DNA of 64,000 nt, taken from contig CM070558.1 in assembly GCA_036346405.1 (NCBI GenBank), positions 62,001-126,000 of the forward strand, in the 5' to 3' direction. Of this stretch, positions 1-13,089 are shown piece after piece. Both the position numbers and the translations under genes were made by a program. This DNA comes from Phyllostachys edulis. Lineage: Eukaryota > Streptophyta > Magnoliopsida > Poales > Poaceae. The first letter of the stretch is position 1. Each line of letters starts with the position of its first letter. The notes beneath the pieces are model-generated. The model made no database searches. It saw only the letters and a program-made list of their open reading frames with translations, and was not told the origin of the DNA.

Positions 1-13
1 TGGTATCAGAGCT
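1..13 (+). promoter_or_regulatory. Primer-binding site (tRNA-iMet type)
   Basis: TGGTATCAGAGCT at the first base of the window matches the complement of the 3' end of plant initiator methionine tRNA, the usual minus-strand primer of many gypsy and copia elements. In an intact element it lies within a few bases of the end of the 5' LTR, so that LTR must lie just outside the window. Confidence 0.8.
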
Positions 14-2588
14 TCTCGGCTGTAAGTCGTAACCTAGTAGAATGGTCGTTAGTGAAGATTTCAAAACATATTTTACAACAAGAAAGATAATCTGTTCTTT
101 TCTCATCTGGGTCATCTTTCTATTCTTATCCCCTTTCTCTGTATCTCTCTTTACCCTATTTTTCACTTATCTTTTTGCTTGCCTCAACGTTTTACAAAGC
201 TAAATGGATCCTCTTTCCTTTGGAAGATTCTATAGGACTGAACCCTTTGAGTTCTTATCACTGGAAGCCTCGGGAAGGCTGGTGTTGATAATTCAAGATC
301 CTAGCGTGCTAGTCTCCTAGGAGCTATGCTTGTTTAAATTACCGGTGCCTTTGGAAAACTAGCCAGGTAGATTTAGAGAAGCCTTGGTGAATCCATTTTT
401 GTGAATCAAGGATTTCAGAAATTCGACTATAAGAAGTTTTGTTGGATTCTAGGAATTGATGGTGGACATGTTCTCCTTTTAAATATTCCAAGGAAGAATA
501 GATTAGTGGAATTGCATAAATGGTGCTACTAGAAGATGTCCATGGAAGAAAGTGCTGAAAGTTATAAAGGTGTATAGGAATGAAAAATGAGGATTTAAAT
601 ACCACGAGATATTGGAGGTATATTTGAGGGTTACCCTCTGATGGTGGGTTGTATAAATTGTGCTTATAAGAGTGATCTGTGAATAAAAGATTCTAGGGGT
701 TATGAAAGAGATATGAACCTGAAATGTTGACGTGACTAATGGAATGAATTGAATATATTCTAGAATTAGTTATCGATTGTAATGTTAATTGGAAGCTTAC
801 AATAAATCAGTGGATTGCGTTGAATCTAATGGAGTTTGATCAAATAGAAGGACTAGATTTTAAGGGAATCTTGGTTAGGTTTTGATAAATATCTTGATCA
901 AATCATGAATTTAAGTGGTCTAAGATATAGGATTGAGAAGTATTGATTCGATCATTTAGAGTGAATTGCATTGCCCCTAAATCCAAGATAGCTTGTTCTG
1001 CTTATTGGAAGTTGTATCCAGTATGTGGATTATGTTGGATCTAATTAGATATGATTGAATAGAGGATTGGGATTGGAAAGGAATCTAGATTGGAATATAG
1101 AGATAAGTCTTGAATCAGATTTTGGAATTTATGTAATTGCTAGATATTGGGAGATATGTATGAGGGATACCTTGCTGGTTTTAGAATGGATCAAAACCTC
1201 TGCTGGATAAATGGTGATGAAATGGTCTGGAGAATCAAATTCGAACTGATGGATTGCTAGAAGTCTTTTTGGAAATTCTATGATGAAGGCTTATGAATTC
1301 ATGGATTGTGTCATCTCCCCAGTTAATGGTGATCCTGATTGGAGCAATATAATCCTCAAATTGGGTGATCTTTAGATATGTAGATTTGTGGATCAAATTT
1401 GAACTATGCATTATGATAAGTTTTTTGGAAGAACTTTCGCCTCGAGGTGGATTCAAAAATTTTATAGAAACCTTGGAGTTATGGGATTGAAAGAGAACCC
1501 CATGGATTTTGTTGAATCACAATATCTTGAGAGATTGATTGGATGGCTAAAATTTCAATTGGATAACTTTAAAATATGTGAACTGGGGGCATGCTATGAA
1601 GTCTTTTGGGTGATGTTATGAAGATTTGTGGGTTTTGTACTCTTTCTAGTTGATTGTGATGTTGATTAAATGATTGAATTCTTCCAAATGGGTGATTCCA
1701 AGATGAGCAGATTGTGGGATCTTTCAATCATGAGCTTAGGATCTAGTAAGGGCAAGAAGGCAGACTCTTGGCTCCTGGCCAGTACCCAACCATTGGTTAT
1801 GACAAGTAGCTCCTGAAGAGAACCAGGAGGAAGACAACAAGCATCATCGTCTCTACCCTTCAAGAAAAACCTGCAAGGCTTATTGAAGCATGAGGATCAA
1901 AGGCCATTTTGTCAGCCCAACCCCATAGCTTTACCTACTAGACCCCTTTAGTGAGTTGTGCCACTTTGCTAGATTACTGTGCTAATCGTTAGAGCGTTGA
2001 TAATTATTGAGCTCTTATGAGCAAGCTTTTAATTGGTTCTTTATTAGGGTATGACTCTGTTCAATCTCCTCACTAGCCTTTTTGACTCTTACCTACCCTT
2101 GGACCCTTTCCCTAACCCTTTGGAGCACCTAGCCAATAATGGAATCTGGCCACTCTAAAAAGATGGAAGCAAAGCCAGCTACAAGATTCCTAAGTGTGCC
2201 AGCTCCGAAGCAAGCCAAAGTCCAGCCGTAGTGTGTGGAGTATCAAGCCCCGTTCAACCAAGCTGATACGAGAGGATCATGGATTTATCTCTCAGAATAT
2301 CTTAAGGAGCCCAGAAACCACAGCTCAGTAGGACCAGTCCCAAGTACTCGAATTGCAAGCACCTTACCAACAACAGGACCAACTTCGAGGAGTTCAGTTC
2401 TCTAGCTACCCGCCACCAGCAAGATAAGAATCTCAAAGGAAGATGAAAGGTCAAATACGAGATGGCAAGAGGAACCCTAAGACCCATTGTTACACTTCCA
2501 ACCTACTTGTTCCAGACTAGCTACAGTTGAAACCCTTTGCTACTACCTTTCTTCTTTCTAGCCTCTCCGAATCTCGGGGTCAAGATTC
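14..2588 (+). other. Non-coding internal region of the LARD-like element
   Basis: About 2.6 kb with only short chance ORFs (up to 88 aa), none matching gag, protease, RT, RNase H or integrase motifs. From about 600 to 1700 it is rich in GATTG/GGATT words and AT-rich. From about 1900 to 2500 it is more GC-balanced, with CCTT and AGCC words. It could be a deletion derivative of a coding element or an unrelated filler captured between cis-acting ends. I recognise no function. Confidence 0.6.
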
Positions 2589-2606
2589 CCTTAACGGGGG
2601 TACGTT
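2589..2606 (+). other. Polypurine tract region before 3' LTR
   Basis: The stretch with ACGGGGGTACG sits immediately before the 3' LTR start. It occupies the same place as AAGGGGTGAAG before LTR C2 at 48900, and both follow the same GAATCTCGGGGTC context. Plus-strand DNA synthesis would start here. Confidence 0.55.
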
Positions 2607-3773
2607 TGTGACACCCTGATTTTCAGAGCCTTTTTGAAAATTTTCAAAATAAAAAGAACCATTTGGTTTTGATGAGGATTCAAAACTTAACCTGACAATT
2701 TCAGAATTTAAAGTGTTTAAAATGACCAATGGCCAATGGTCTTTTATAACCTATGTTCCCACTGGCGCAAGAGGGGGCACGAATCTGGTGGACTTGCAAC
2801 CCATCCAGGAGCGAAACCTTAGCGAGGAGGGGCTGTGGTGGAACGCTACATTGTAAAGGCCTTATCATGAACTCTAGACCTCTTACCTTCAGCAGTGAGA
2901 GGTGGCATTGACGATTGCCAAACAAACTAGAGAGATCATGTCATGTGGGTAAAGTGTACAACCTCTGCAAGAAACTTGGCTTTATGCAAACCAACCATAA
3001 TATGCCTTCCTTTGAAATATCCATGTATGCATGTCATCTTGTTACTCCATGGGTGTGACTTGCGAGCACGGTAGTTGTGCTCACTCTTGCTTGAAATGGT
3101 CTTTTGAGCAGGGAAGCATCTTGTGAAGATCTTGCTGTGGACCAAGAGGTCCTGGACCGACTAGGATGCGCCCTCCAGCCGATTGCCTGTGGTGCATCGG
3201 ATGGTCTGTTGTTATTTTCCGCTGTGTTCTGGTTTGTTGGCTTGTAAGCCTCTCCTTTGTAAATAACTTTGTTGGTATTAATAAAGATCTCGTTGAAGTG
3301 TTTGTTACCACTTGTGTATGCTGTGATGAGCTAGTTGTTGATCCTTGGGACTAGCTCGGTTCACATGGGAAGCATGGGATGATCCCTGACCACCACAACC
3401 ACCCTCGGGTTTGGACGTGGGAGGTCTTTGGGGTGATCCCAGCCCTCCACGACCTCCCTCGAGACTAGTTGTGGGAGGACTTGGGCCACCCCAGGTCTCG
3501 CAACCTCCTCAAGATTGGTCCTTCGTCCTCTCCTGAGTTGGCTCGTGGTTGTGGGGATCTTCCCGTGCCTCTCACTTCCCTTAGGACTCCCTCGGGTCTG
3601 ATCTCCTAACCTCTAGGCGGTCCTACCGGACCTCCTGGGCAGTCCTGGAGATCCCCTAGGGCGGTCCTACTGGGTCCCCTAGAGCGGTACTACCGAACCT
3701 CCTAGGAGGTCCTGATGGACTTTCCGAGAGGTCCAGGAGGACTACTCGGGTGGCCCCGGGTTGGGGTGTTACA
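2607..3773 (+). repeat. 3' LTR of the LARD-like element (1,167 bp)
   Basis: It starts TGTGACACCC and ends GGGTGTTACA, near-perfect inverted termini. Internal blocks are shared with the other gypsy LTRs of this window: GCGCAAGAGGGGGCAC at 2764, GCGAAACCTTAGCG near 2812, TTGTAAAGGCCTTA near 2850 and GTGGGTAAAGT near 2944. The R/U5 part, with GTTGGCTTGTAAGCCTCT and an AATAAA at 3280, resembles LTR A at 28570-28625. A TTTATAAC near 2734 could be a weak TATA box. It is much shorter than the related 3-6 kb LTRs because most U3 is missing. Near 3600-3740 it keeps GGACCTCC/CGGTCC words. Confidence 0.8.
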
Positions 3774-3830
3774 CCTGCGTGTCATGCTTATTGACTAAGT
3801 ATTACAAGCTATATACCCCGGGTTCTCACA
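3774..3830 (+). repeat. 3' tail of a B-type LTR (+ strand remnant)
   Basis: The 57 bases containing TATTACAAGCTATATACC and ending GGGTTCTCACA match the end of LTR B at 26336-26378. They are also the reverse complement of the ends at 37124, 39367 and 52303. Only the tail is present; the LARD-like element probably inserted into or next to this LTR. Confidence 0.6.
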
Positions 3831-4559
3831 TGGGTTTTCTTAAAAAAGAGAGGTTTAGCTAACTTGTAATTTTTCGATCACGATTATCATGCACTGGTCG
3901 AAAGAGTAAGAACGAGTCAACACTAGGAAGTTTCTTCTAGTGGGCAAGACCACGTGCAAAGAGGAAAAGCTTCGACTAGGTGATGTTACTATCTCCAACC
4001 AGATTAATCAAATCAAGAACGGTCAACTTGAGTTAGATAAACATCTGGAGTGCCTTTTAAAAATTCGTTCAACTCTTTCCAGTGCACTCGGTAGGTTCGC
4101 TCTGGTAGCAAGAGTTAGAAACAGGACGACGCTAGGAAGTTCCTTCCAATGGGCAGGACCCCGTGTAGAGAGGAAAGTCTTCGACTAGGTCCTCTGACTA
4201 GTTAAAACGAAGCGAGTTTACCAAAAGTAGTCGAGCAAATTTGAAAAGTATACTCGGCTTAATTTATTTTTCAAAAATTAATGAAGAAATAAACTAAGGT
4301 ACTAAGAGTTGGCTTGACATTATTTCGACCATGTTTTAAACCCAAGCTCTTTGTATTGGCAGCAAAAAGGGAGGAACGAGTCGACACTAGGAAGTTCCTT
4401 CTAGTGGGCGAGACCACGTGCAGAGAGGAAAGGCTTCGACTAGGTGATGTTACCATCCTTTCGACCAGTGTAAAGATAAACTGGGTACTGGTTGTAGAAT
4501 GTCTTACGACCAGTGTATTGTCGTAGAAAAGCTTACGACTAGGAACTGGTCGTAGGTCA
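3831..4559. repeat. Unassigned stretch with three dispersed copies of a ~75-85-bp repeat
   Basis: Three related segments lie at about 3911-3993, 4121-4191 and 4375-4458. Each runs from an ACTAGGAAGTT-like word through GGGC(A/G)(A/G)GACC(A/C)CGTG and GAGAGGAAA to TTCGACTAGGT. The rest is AT-rich, with ACTGGTCGTA words near 4480-4555 that reappear at 15590-15660. No coding potential is seen. It may be U3 or 3' UTR of a Tat-type element; that is a guess from the ACTGGTCG words only. Confidence 0.5.
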
Positions 4560-5060
4560 TGAGGATACGACAAAAGAGGCATAGGAGGTTTGGAGGGGAA
4601 GGTCCTGAGGAGGTCTTGAGGATACGACAAAAAGGGTTGAGGAGGTCCTGAGGATACGACAAAAGGGTTTAGGAAGTCTTGTGGAGGTCCTGAGAAGATC
4701 TTGGAAGTTCCTGAGGAGGTCCTGGAGGTCAAGGGAGATCCTGATGAGGCTAAGGGAGGTCCTAGGAGGTCCAGAGGGGAGGTCCTACGGAGGTCCTAGA
4801 AGATCTAGAGGAGGTCCGGGGAGGTCTTGGAGATCCTACGGAGGTCCTGTGGTTTATGAGGAGGTCTTGGGAGATCCTAAAAGGTCTTGTAGTTCATGAG
4901 GAGGTCTGGGAGATTTTAGGTGGTCCAATGGGAAGCCCTGGAGAGGTCTCAGAGAAGGTCCAAGAGGAGGTCTCGAGATGTCTTAGAGGGGGCCCAAGAG
5001 GAAGTCTTGGGATGTCTCCGAGGAGGTCCAAGGGGGAGGTCCTGGAGATCGCTCCCGGTC
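4560..5060. repeat. Degenerate GGAGGTCCTG-rich purine array
   Basis: About 500 bp of imperfect tandem GAGGTCCTGAG / GGAGGTC units on the plus strand with strong purine bias. Long ORFs through it on either strand are repeat-derived. The last bases (5057-5090, GTCGTGGGAG then ACCACGCATAGTG) resemble 29752-29785, so it is probably the U3 array of a minus-strand LTR. Confidence 0.65.
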
Positions 5061-6835
<1,775 letters not shown>

Positions 6836-8408
6836 TGTTGGAAATATGCCCTAGAGGCAATCATAGAGATGATTATATTTCATTATGTTCATGACATTGG
6901 ATAATGTGTTATCTTGTTCCTAGAATAATATTGTTAATATTGATTATCAAGTATGTGACTTGGTTGTGAAACTCTATATTTTTGCGATAATTATTCTTAC
7001 ATGATCCCTAGACGTAAACATATGAGGACACATATGAATAGACTAGCATATGTATTGGTTGATGACTATGTTTCACGAGTCATAGATATGGAGATATCAA
7101 ACCAATAATATGGACACATGTTAGAGAACATGATGTTGGATAAGACCCACATTGAGACACTATTGAGATTGTTATGAATCTATGTGTCATTAGTTGGTCT
7201 CAAGCAATGATGATGTATAATCCTTAGACCTGAGATCAGCATGGTTTCCTACATGTGTAAGAGCACTCTTAGGGGTTGCCAAACGCTACACCGTGAATCG
7301 GGTAGTTATAAAGGTAGCTTTGGGTATGCTCTGAAACATGGAGAGGAATGTATTTGGTGGGATATGGGATTTGCCCCTCCTAACATAACAGGAGAGATGT
7401 CTCTGGGCCCCTCGTTGTGATCGGATAAAGAAAGTGCATGGCCATGCCACTAGTAGTCGAAGTGTTCGACCACGTAAAGTTATCTGACACTCGATCGAGA
7501 AAGTATTGAACAGTCCATGGATGACACAACATCTCACCTGGAGTTCAACCAGATATCGTGAGGCAAAGGGAGAATACATGAGTAGGTCGCTTAGTTCGAC
7601 CAGCTATGGACTGGTCGTATGGAGATACAAGCAAGTCGTAGACTGGTCGAACGTAATCACAGAGTGGTCGAAACTAAGTCGTAAGGAGTTACGAGTTGGT
7701 CGTGATCAAATCTGAACCGGTCAGTATAGAGATAGGACACAGTCGTAAGTGATGAGGACCTAGTCATATATCATATTGCATTAAGGTTCGTCCGATATAA
7801 TTTGTGTGTATAGGGAATCGATATGTTACGCTAGAAGCCGCTCGACTCGTGATCGGAAGCGGTTTCGAATCACAACCGAACTACACATGAACCTGCTGTG
7901 GTCACACACTTAGCAGGTTGGAACAAACCAAGACGAATACGATTAAATGGCGTGTTTGGATAGGATCCGCCACGAGCACTATATAAGGAGGTGCATGAGG
8001 CTATTGGGAGATGCGCGTGAAACACCACGAAACCCTAGCCGCCATCTTCTTGAGAGCTCCACCGTGCGATTGGTGCTTGGCACCGGCGTTGGTTGTTCCT
8101 TCCTGGGCGTGTGGATACCGAGAGGCGCTACTACGATTGTTGCGCTTGAGGACGATCCGCGATCTTCAAGGAACCGCAGACGTTCTTTGGAGGAGACGAT
8201 CGACTCGACCATCGCATCGACTTCTTTGGACATTGGACGATCGACTCGACCACTACATCGGCGCTCTTCGTTGGACCAGCCGCTCCAACCCTTCTTCCAT
8301 TGCTCGCGGCGTCGTGGTAACGATCTGTGATCATCTACTTGCTTGGCATCTGTTTGGCGTGGTAGAAATTTTGTTTGTAGCTATCGTAGCCTACCCCGTG
8401 ACCCAACG
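6836..8408 (+). repeat. 5' LTR of the Angela-type element
   Basis: It starts TGTTGGAAATATGCCC at 6836 and ends near 8407 with GTGACCCAAC, followed by the PBS. The TATA box TATATAAGG lies at 7980-7988. The first ~400 bp are almost identical to the 3' LTR; the GC-rich remainder differs by many 1-4-base indels. Words such as GACTGGTCG and AAGTCGTA near 7600-7690 form a loose repeat in U3. Confidence 0.92.
7980..7988 (+). promoter_or_regulatory. TATA box in Angela 5' LTR
   Basis: TATATAAGG preceded by GAGCAC. The same motif lies in the 3' LTR at 14845-14853. Transcription would start about 30 bases downstream, near 8015. Confidence 0.65.
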
Positions 8409-8409
8409 G

Positions 8410-8421
8410 TGGTATCGAGCC
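8410..8421 (+). promoter_or_regulatory. Primer-binding site, one base short
   Basis: TGGTATCGAGCC lacks one A compared with the tRNA-iMet complement TGGTATCAGAGCC used by this family. It starts two or three bases after the LTR end. The missing base is one of many one-base drop-outs in this element. Confidence 0.75.
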
Positions 8422-9799
8422 ATCTGCGTAGTTTTTGATCCGGATCGATCGCATATACTTGATATGTGGTAGTAGTAGATTGGATCTATTCTTGGTGGGT
8501 CCGATAACCTAGATCGGTTCATATAGATGGAGCGACCTAGACCCCGGTCGATATGATCGATCGGTTCTCGGTGGTAGTAGATGGGTTTTACGAGGAGGTA
8601 TGAGCTTTAAGGACCGGATCGTTTGTTGCGCTTGTTCACGACCGATCGCATAACACTCCTACGGTCGAATTCGCCATCGGAGTTTGCCGCAAGATGTGGT
8701 CGTATCAAGGCAATAATCGAGTGGTTGGAATAGGGTTAATATGATTAATCCGATGATTTCCAAGGCTCGGATCGTGAATAAGATTCATGTTTGGAAAAAA
8801 GTCTTGAGCGCTACGCGCCCTTCGAACCCGCCTGCTAACTTAGGCTAAGCGGGACCGCCGTCTTTGGGTATTCGTACCATGGCGCTATAGGTAGTGTGTG
8901 CTCATGTCGTCCGATAGAATTGGATTCTATGCATAACTTATTTTGCAGGGATTGATGTGAATAGTATGACCCATATTGTTTCATGTATGAGATGCATGTA
9001 TGCTTGTAATTTTCATGACCTGCGTGTCATGCTAATTGTGACCAAGGTCAGTCTATATTTGTATAACGGCCTGCGTGTCGACTTGTGATGCTTCTTTACT
9101 CCTTGTGTTTCATTACTAAGTGCTATTAGAAATAATGGCTTAGTGGGAGTGCTTGGAGGAGTCCACCACTTGAAGACATGGTGAACAGGATGCATGGCGA
9201 TGGAGATTACCATGAAGAAGGGTCATGCTATATCACAATGCAATTTGATTGTCTGTGAATGCCTTTACATTTCTGTTCATTTATTTCTATGCATGTTATT
9301 TTGCTTTAATTGCTTTTAACATGATAGAAGTAAAATTCCCTCACTTAATATTAAGTTAAATTGATGCCCTCCCAAATATGCCGCACCATCAAAAGTCATG
9401 TATTTTAATGGTAGGTCTTGCCAAAGCAGAGTGCCATTAACTCTCCTTGACTAGATGGGTTTGTGTCGACACTTACACGCGGCATTGGTTTAACTTAACA
9501 AGGTTATCATATGATTGTGGACCTTGGGGCATAAAGGTTGGGTCTTAGAAGCATAGAGATCTTGCCCAACAACAAGAGTCATATAGTAGATATGATTAGC
9601 AAGGTTGCTTACCATATTTACTAGTCTTCTAGCAAAGTGAAGCCAAAGCTCACTAGTTGATTAAATGATTATGGATCTTGAATCATTAAATGTCATAAGA
9701 GGATATGGTGTTTAGTGGGAGTATCTTTATTAAATTGTTTAATAGAAGTTACTTTAATGAACATATGTCTTAGTTTTGCATATATTTTTGTTGTAGATC
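8422..9799 (+). other. 5' leader of the Angela-type element
   Basis: About 1.4 kb between PBS and gag, without a convincing ORF. Related cereal elements have a long leader here. ORFs of 60-80 aa on either strand match nothing I recognise. Confidence 0.5.
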
Positions 9800-10630
9800 A
9801 TGGCACCAAGCTTTGTACCTACATCCAGCTTTTGCTTTACGTTCGATACTTGAAAAGGAAAAACTTAATGGAACAAATTTTGCGGATTGGTCCGCAACCC
9901 GAGAATTGTTCTCGGGAAAGATAAAAGGAACATGTTCTAGAAGAACCAATTCGGATGTGCCTCTGAGAAAATCTTTCTTTGCTATTAAAACCGCCTATAA
10001 AAGGCATGTGATGAGTCCCTTGATGTTAGCTGTCTCATGCTTGTCGCTATGAACTCGGACCTTGAAGCGGTTTGAGAACATAGAGGCCACGATATGATCA
10101 GCGCTCAAAGGCATGTTTGAGACACAAGCAAGAACTGAGAGATTTGAGATCTCAAAGAACTTGTTTGGATGTAAGCTAGCCGAGGGTGGTTGGTGAGCCC
10201 TCATGTAATCAAAATGGTTGGTTACACACGAGCTTGGAAAAACTTGGTTTTCCACTTAGCCAAGAATTGGCTCTGATTTGATTCTTGCTTCGCTTCGAAA
10301 GCTATGGCAGTTCATTTTGAACTTCCATATGAGCAGCTTAGACAAGAATCTCACCGAATCGCATATGATGCTTAAGACAAGCAGAGGCAAGATAAGAAAT
10401 GCAACAATCATGTGATGATGGTGCAAAAGAGTACAAGCTTCAAGAAGAAGGCTAAGACTTGGGTCAAGAAAAGGGCAAGGCTAAAGTTTGGATGAGATCC
10501 AAACCGACAAACCTAAACCCAAGACTAAGTCCGCCCGACTCAAGAGAATGAATGCTTTTCTTGCAAAGAACTAGGCCTTTGGAAGAGGCGCAAGAAATAC
10601 CGTGCCGATCGAAAAGGAATGGTGGGACTA
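9800..10630 (+). pseudogene. Copia gag remnant (UBN2/Retrotran_gag type)
   Basis: The start codon at 9800 gives MAPSF, as in BARE-like gag, but the frame breaks within 20 codons. The family block LRSILEKEKLNGTNFADW is read in another frame at about 9837-9890. Near 10550-10600 the nucleocapsid zinc knuckle survives as CFFCKELGLWKRRKKY; the CCHC histidine and last cysteine are replaced, so RNA binding is lost. Several frame changes separate the blocks. It would have encoded the particle protein. Confidence 0.75.
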
Positions 10631-10639
10631 AAACTTCCA

Positions 10640-10925
10640 CTACGGTATTAATGTTATAGAAGTTTTTCTTCTTGACTCTTACGTTAACTCATGGGTATTT
10701 GATCTGGGATCGGTTGCTCATATTTGCAATTCGATGCGAGTCTAACAAGAAGTAGGATGATTGCAAGGGCGAGATGGATCTTCGCGTCGGGAATAAAGCA
10801 AAGGTTCTTTGCATTAGCCGTCGGGACTATGCCACTACTTTTGCCTTGAGATTTATTATGGAATTGAATAATTGTTATTACGTTCCACCATTAGTAGAAA
10901 CATTATCTACGCCTCATGTTTGATG
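10640..10925 (+). pseudogene. Aspartic protease remnant of copia pol
   Basis: Around 10690-10725 the translation reads VFDLGSVAHICN. This is the family's protease block, in which the active-site triplet D-T/S-G has become D-L-G. Frameshifts surround it. It lies between the gag zinc knuckle and the integrase, the normal copia order. Confidence 0.6.
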
Positions 10926-11059
10926 GCGAGGGTTATAAGTTCATTATAGAGAACAATGGTTGTTCTATATTTTTGAATGAAGTGTTTTATGGCTATGCAC
11001 CTATTTTGAATGGGTTGTTTATTTTAAATCTTGATGATGCATCGGTCTATAATATTAAT

Positions 11060-12110
11060 GCTAAAAGGCTTGACCTAATGAAATAAATTCCACTTTTATT
11101 TGGCATTGTCGTTTGGGTCACATAAGTGAGAAAGCATGAAAAAGCTCCATAATGATGGAACTCTAAACTCATTTGATTTGGAATCATTTGAAACATGCGA
11201 GTCTTGCACAGTCGGAAGATGACCAAGACACCTTTCTTTGGTTGTAGTGAAAGGGCGTCCACCGATTGGCACTCATACATCTTGATGTGTGTGGACCAAT
11301 AAGCACGATGACTAGAGGTGGTTTTCGATGCTTTATTACTTTCACCGATGACTATAGTAGATATGGATATATCTACTTAATGAGGCACAAGTCGGAATCT
11401 TTTAAAAGTTCAAGGAGTTCGAATGAAGTCTGAGAATCAACTTGGCAAGACAATCAAATCTTTACGATCGATCGTGGAGGTGAGTTTTTAGCCATGAGTT
11501 TGGTAATCATTTGAAACAATGTGGAATTGTTCCTGACTTACACCACGGCACTCCACAATGGAATGGGGTGTCCGAGCGTAATAGGACCTTGTTGGACATG
11601 GTTCGATCAATGATGAGCCAATCGGATCTGCCATTATATTTTTGGGGTTATGCTCTAGAAACTGCGCTTTCATTTTAAATAAGGTACCATCTAAATCAAG
11701 AGATAAGACACCATATGAGATGTGGGTGGGAAAAGTCCTAGTTTGTCTTTTCTAAGGATTTGGGGATGTGATGTCTATGTTAAGCGTTTGACGTCGATAA
11801 GCTCACACCCAAATCGGATAAATGCTTCTTTATAGGATATCCTAGGGAAACCAAAGGATATTATTTCTACAACGGGAAGAAGACAAAGTTTTTGTTGCGA
11901 AATGGTGTCTTTTGGAGAAAGAGTTTCTTTCAAAAGGAGTCGATGGGAGAAAGGTGCAACTCGAAGAAATTCGGAAACATCGAAAGTGTTTCAACTCCTC
12001 TTGAACCTCTCTTGGATGAACAAATTATTGTTGAACCTATAGATAAGGCACCATTTCACGTAGATCTAAAAGGCGCGTCAATTGCCTACAAGGTATGGGC
12101 ATGACGTATT
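11060..12110 (+). pseudogene. Copia integrase remnant
   Basis: The N-terminal zinc-binding block reads STFIWHCRLGHISE with a following SFETCESC in adjacent frames (11085-11215). The catalytic core is visible as GGFRCFITFTDDYSRYGYI (about 11310-11365) and near 11540-11580 as TPQWNGVSERNRT, which carries the family glutamate. The pieces lie in different frames. It follows protease and precedes RT, as expected for Ty1/copia. Confidence 0.75.
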
Positions 12111-12149
12111 ATTATTGAATAATGGTGAGCCTAAGACTTATGAGGAAGC

Positions 12150-12870
12150 GATGATGGACCCGGACTCGAGAAATGGCTTGGAGCCATGAAATCCAAATAG
12201 ATTCCATGAGAGAAAATCAGGTTTGGAACACGGTCGATCCACTTGATGGTGTCAAAACCATTGAGTGCAAATGGATCTATAAGAAAAGATTGATATGGAT
12301 GGAAATGTTCACATTCATAAGGCTCGACTAGTCGCAAAAGGTTTTCGACAAGTTCAAGGAGTTGACTACGATGAGACTTTCTCACCAAGAGGCGATGCTT
12401 AAATCTGTTCGGATCATTCTAGCAATTCTTTGCATATTTCGACTATGAGATATGGCAAATGGATGTCAAAACAGCTTTCCTTAATGGAAACCTAGATGAG
12501 GATGTGTACATGACACAACCTGAAGGTTTTGTCGATCCAAACAATGCTAGTAAAGTATGCAAACTTCAAAAGTCCATTTATGGGTTGAAGCAAGCATCTC
12601 GGAGTTGGAATATACGTTTTGATGAGGAGATCAAGAGGTTTGGTTTCGTCAAGAACAAAGAAGAACCTTGTGTTTACATGAATGTTAGTGGGAGCGCACT
12701 TGTTATTATGATCTTGTATGTAGATGACATACTCTTGGTGGAAATGACATTCCAATGCTAGAATTGTTAAATCTTCATTAAGAAAAAGTTTCTCAATGAA
12801 AGATTTAGGAGATCGACATATATCTTGGGAATAAGGATCTATAGAGATAGATCTAAGAGGCTAATTGGAT
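12150..12870 (+). pseudogene. Copia reverse transcriptase remnant
   Basis: Blocks in order: an EWLGAMKSE-like and VWNTVDPLDG start (12170-12255), ECKWIYKKR (about 12265), KARLVAKGF (about 12320), then a clean stretch from 12459 with MDVKTAFLNGNLDEDVYM and KSIYGLKQASRSWN, ending at LYVDDILL (12713-12736), the YVDD catalytic box. Frameshifts occur before 12459 and after about 12740. The YVDD aspartates are intact, but the polyprotein is not continuous. Confidence 0.85.
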
Positions 12871-13089
12871 TAAGCCAGAAATGTACATAGACAAAGTGTT
12901 GAATCGGTTCAACATGCAAAATTCAAGAGAGGATTCTTGCCCATGGCACATGGCATTAATCTTATAAGAATCGATGTCCTCGACCAGCGATGAGCGAGAC
13001 AAAATGAGTGATATTCCATATGCTTCGGCCATTGGATCTATCATGTACGCCATGATATATACATGACCAGATGTATCATATGCTCTAAG

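Larger units (their letters stand above)
1..3773 (+). mobile_element. Non-autonomous Ty3/gypsy-type LTR element (LARD-like), 5' LTR outside window
   Basis: The window opens on a tRNA-iMet-type primer-binding site. It then runs through about 2.6 kb without any recognisable gag or pol and ends at a polypurine tract and a 3' LTR that starts TGTGACACCC and ends GGGTGTTACA. The first 100 bases resemble the leader after the second primer-binding site at 60523. The last 35 internal bases resemble the end of the Tekay pol remnant at 48875-48913 (both contain GAATCTCGGGGTC and then CCCTTAA). So the cis-acting ends of a Tekay-type element are kept and the coding part is absent. The 3' target duplication would be 3774-3778, but the 5' copy lies outside, so it cannot be checked. 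Class is inferred; the LTR, PBS and PPT are directly visible. Confidence 0.75.

Noticed and set aside
12459..12761. Intact-looking RT frame as a functional host or domesticated gene
   Set aside because: It is a 100-aa piece of copia RT, framed by the other copia domains, LTRs and an AAAAT duplication, with frameshifts on both sides.
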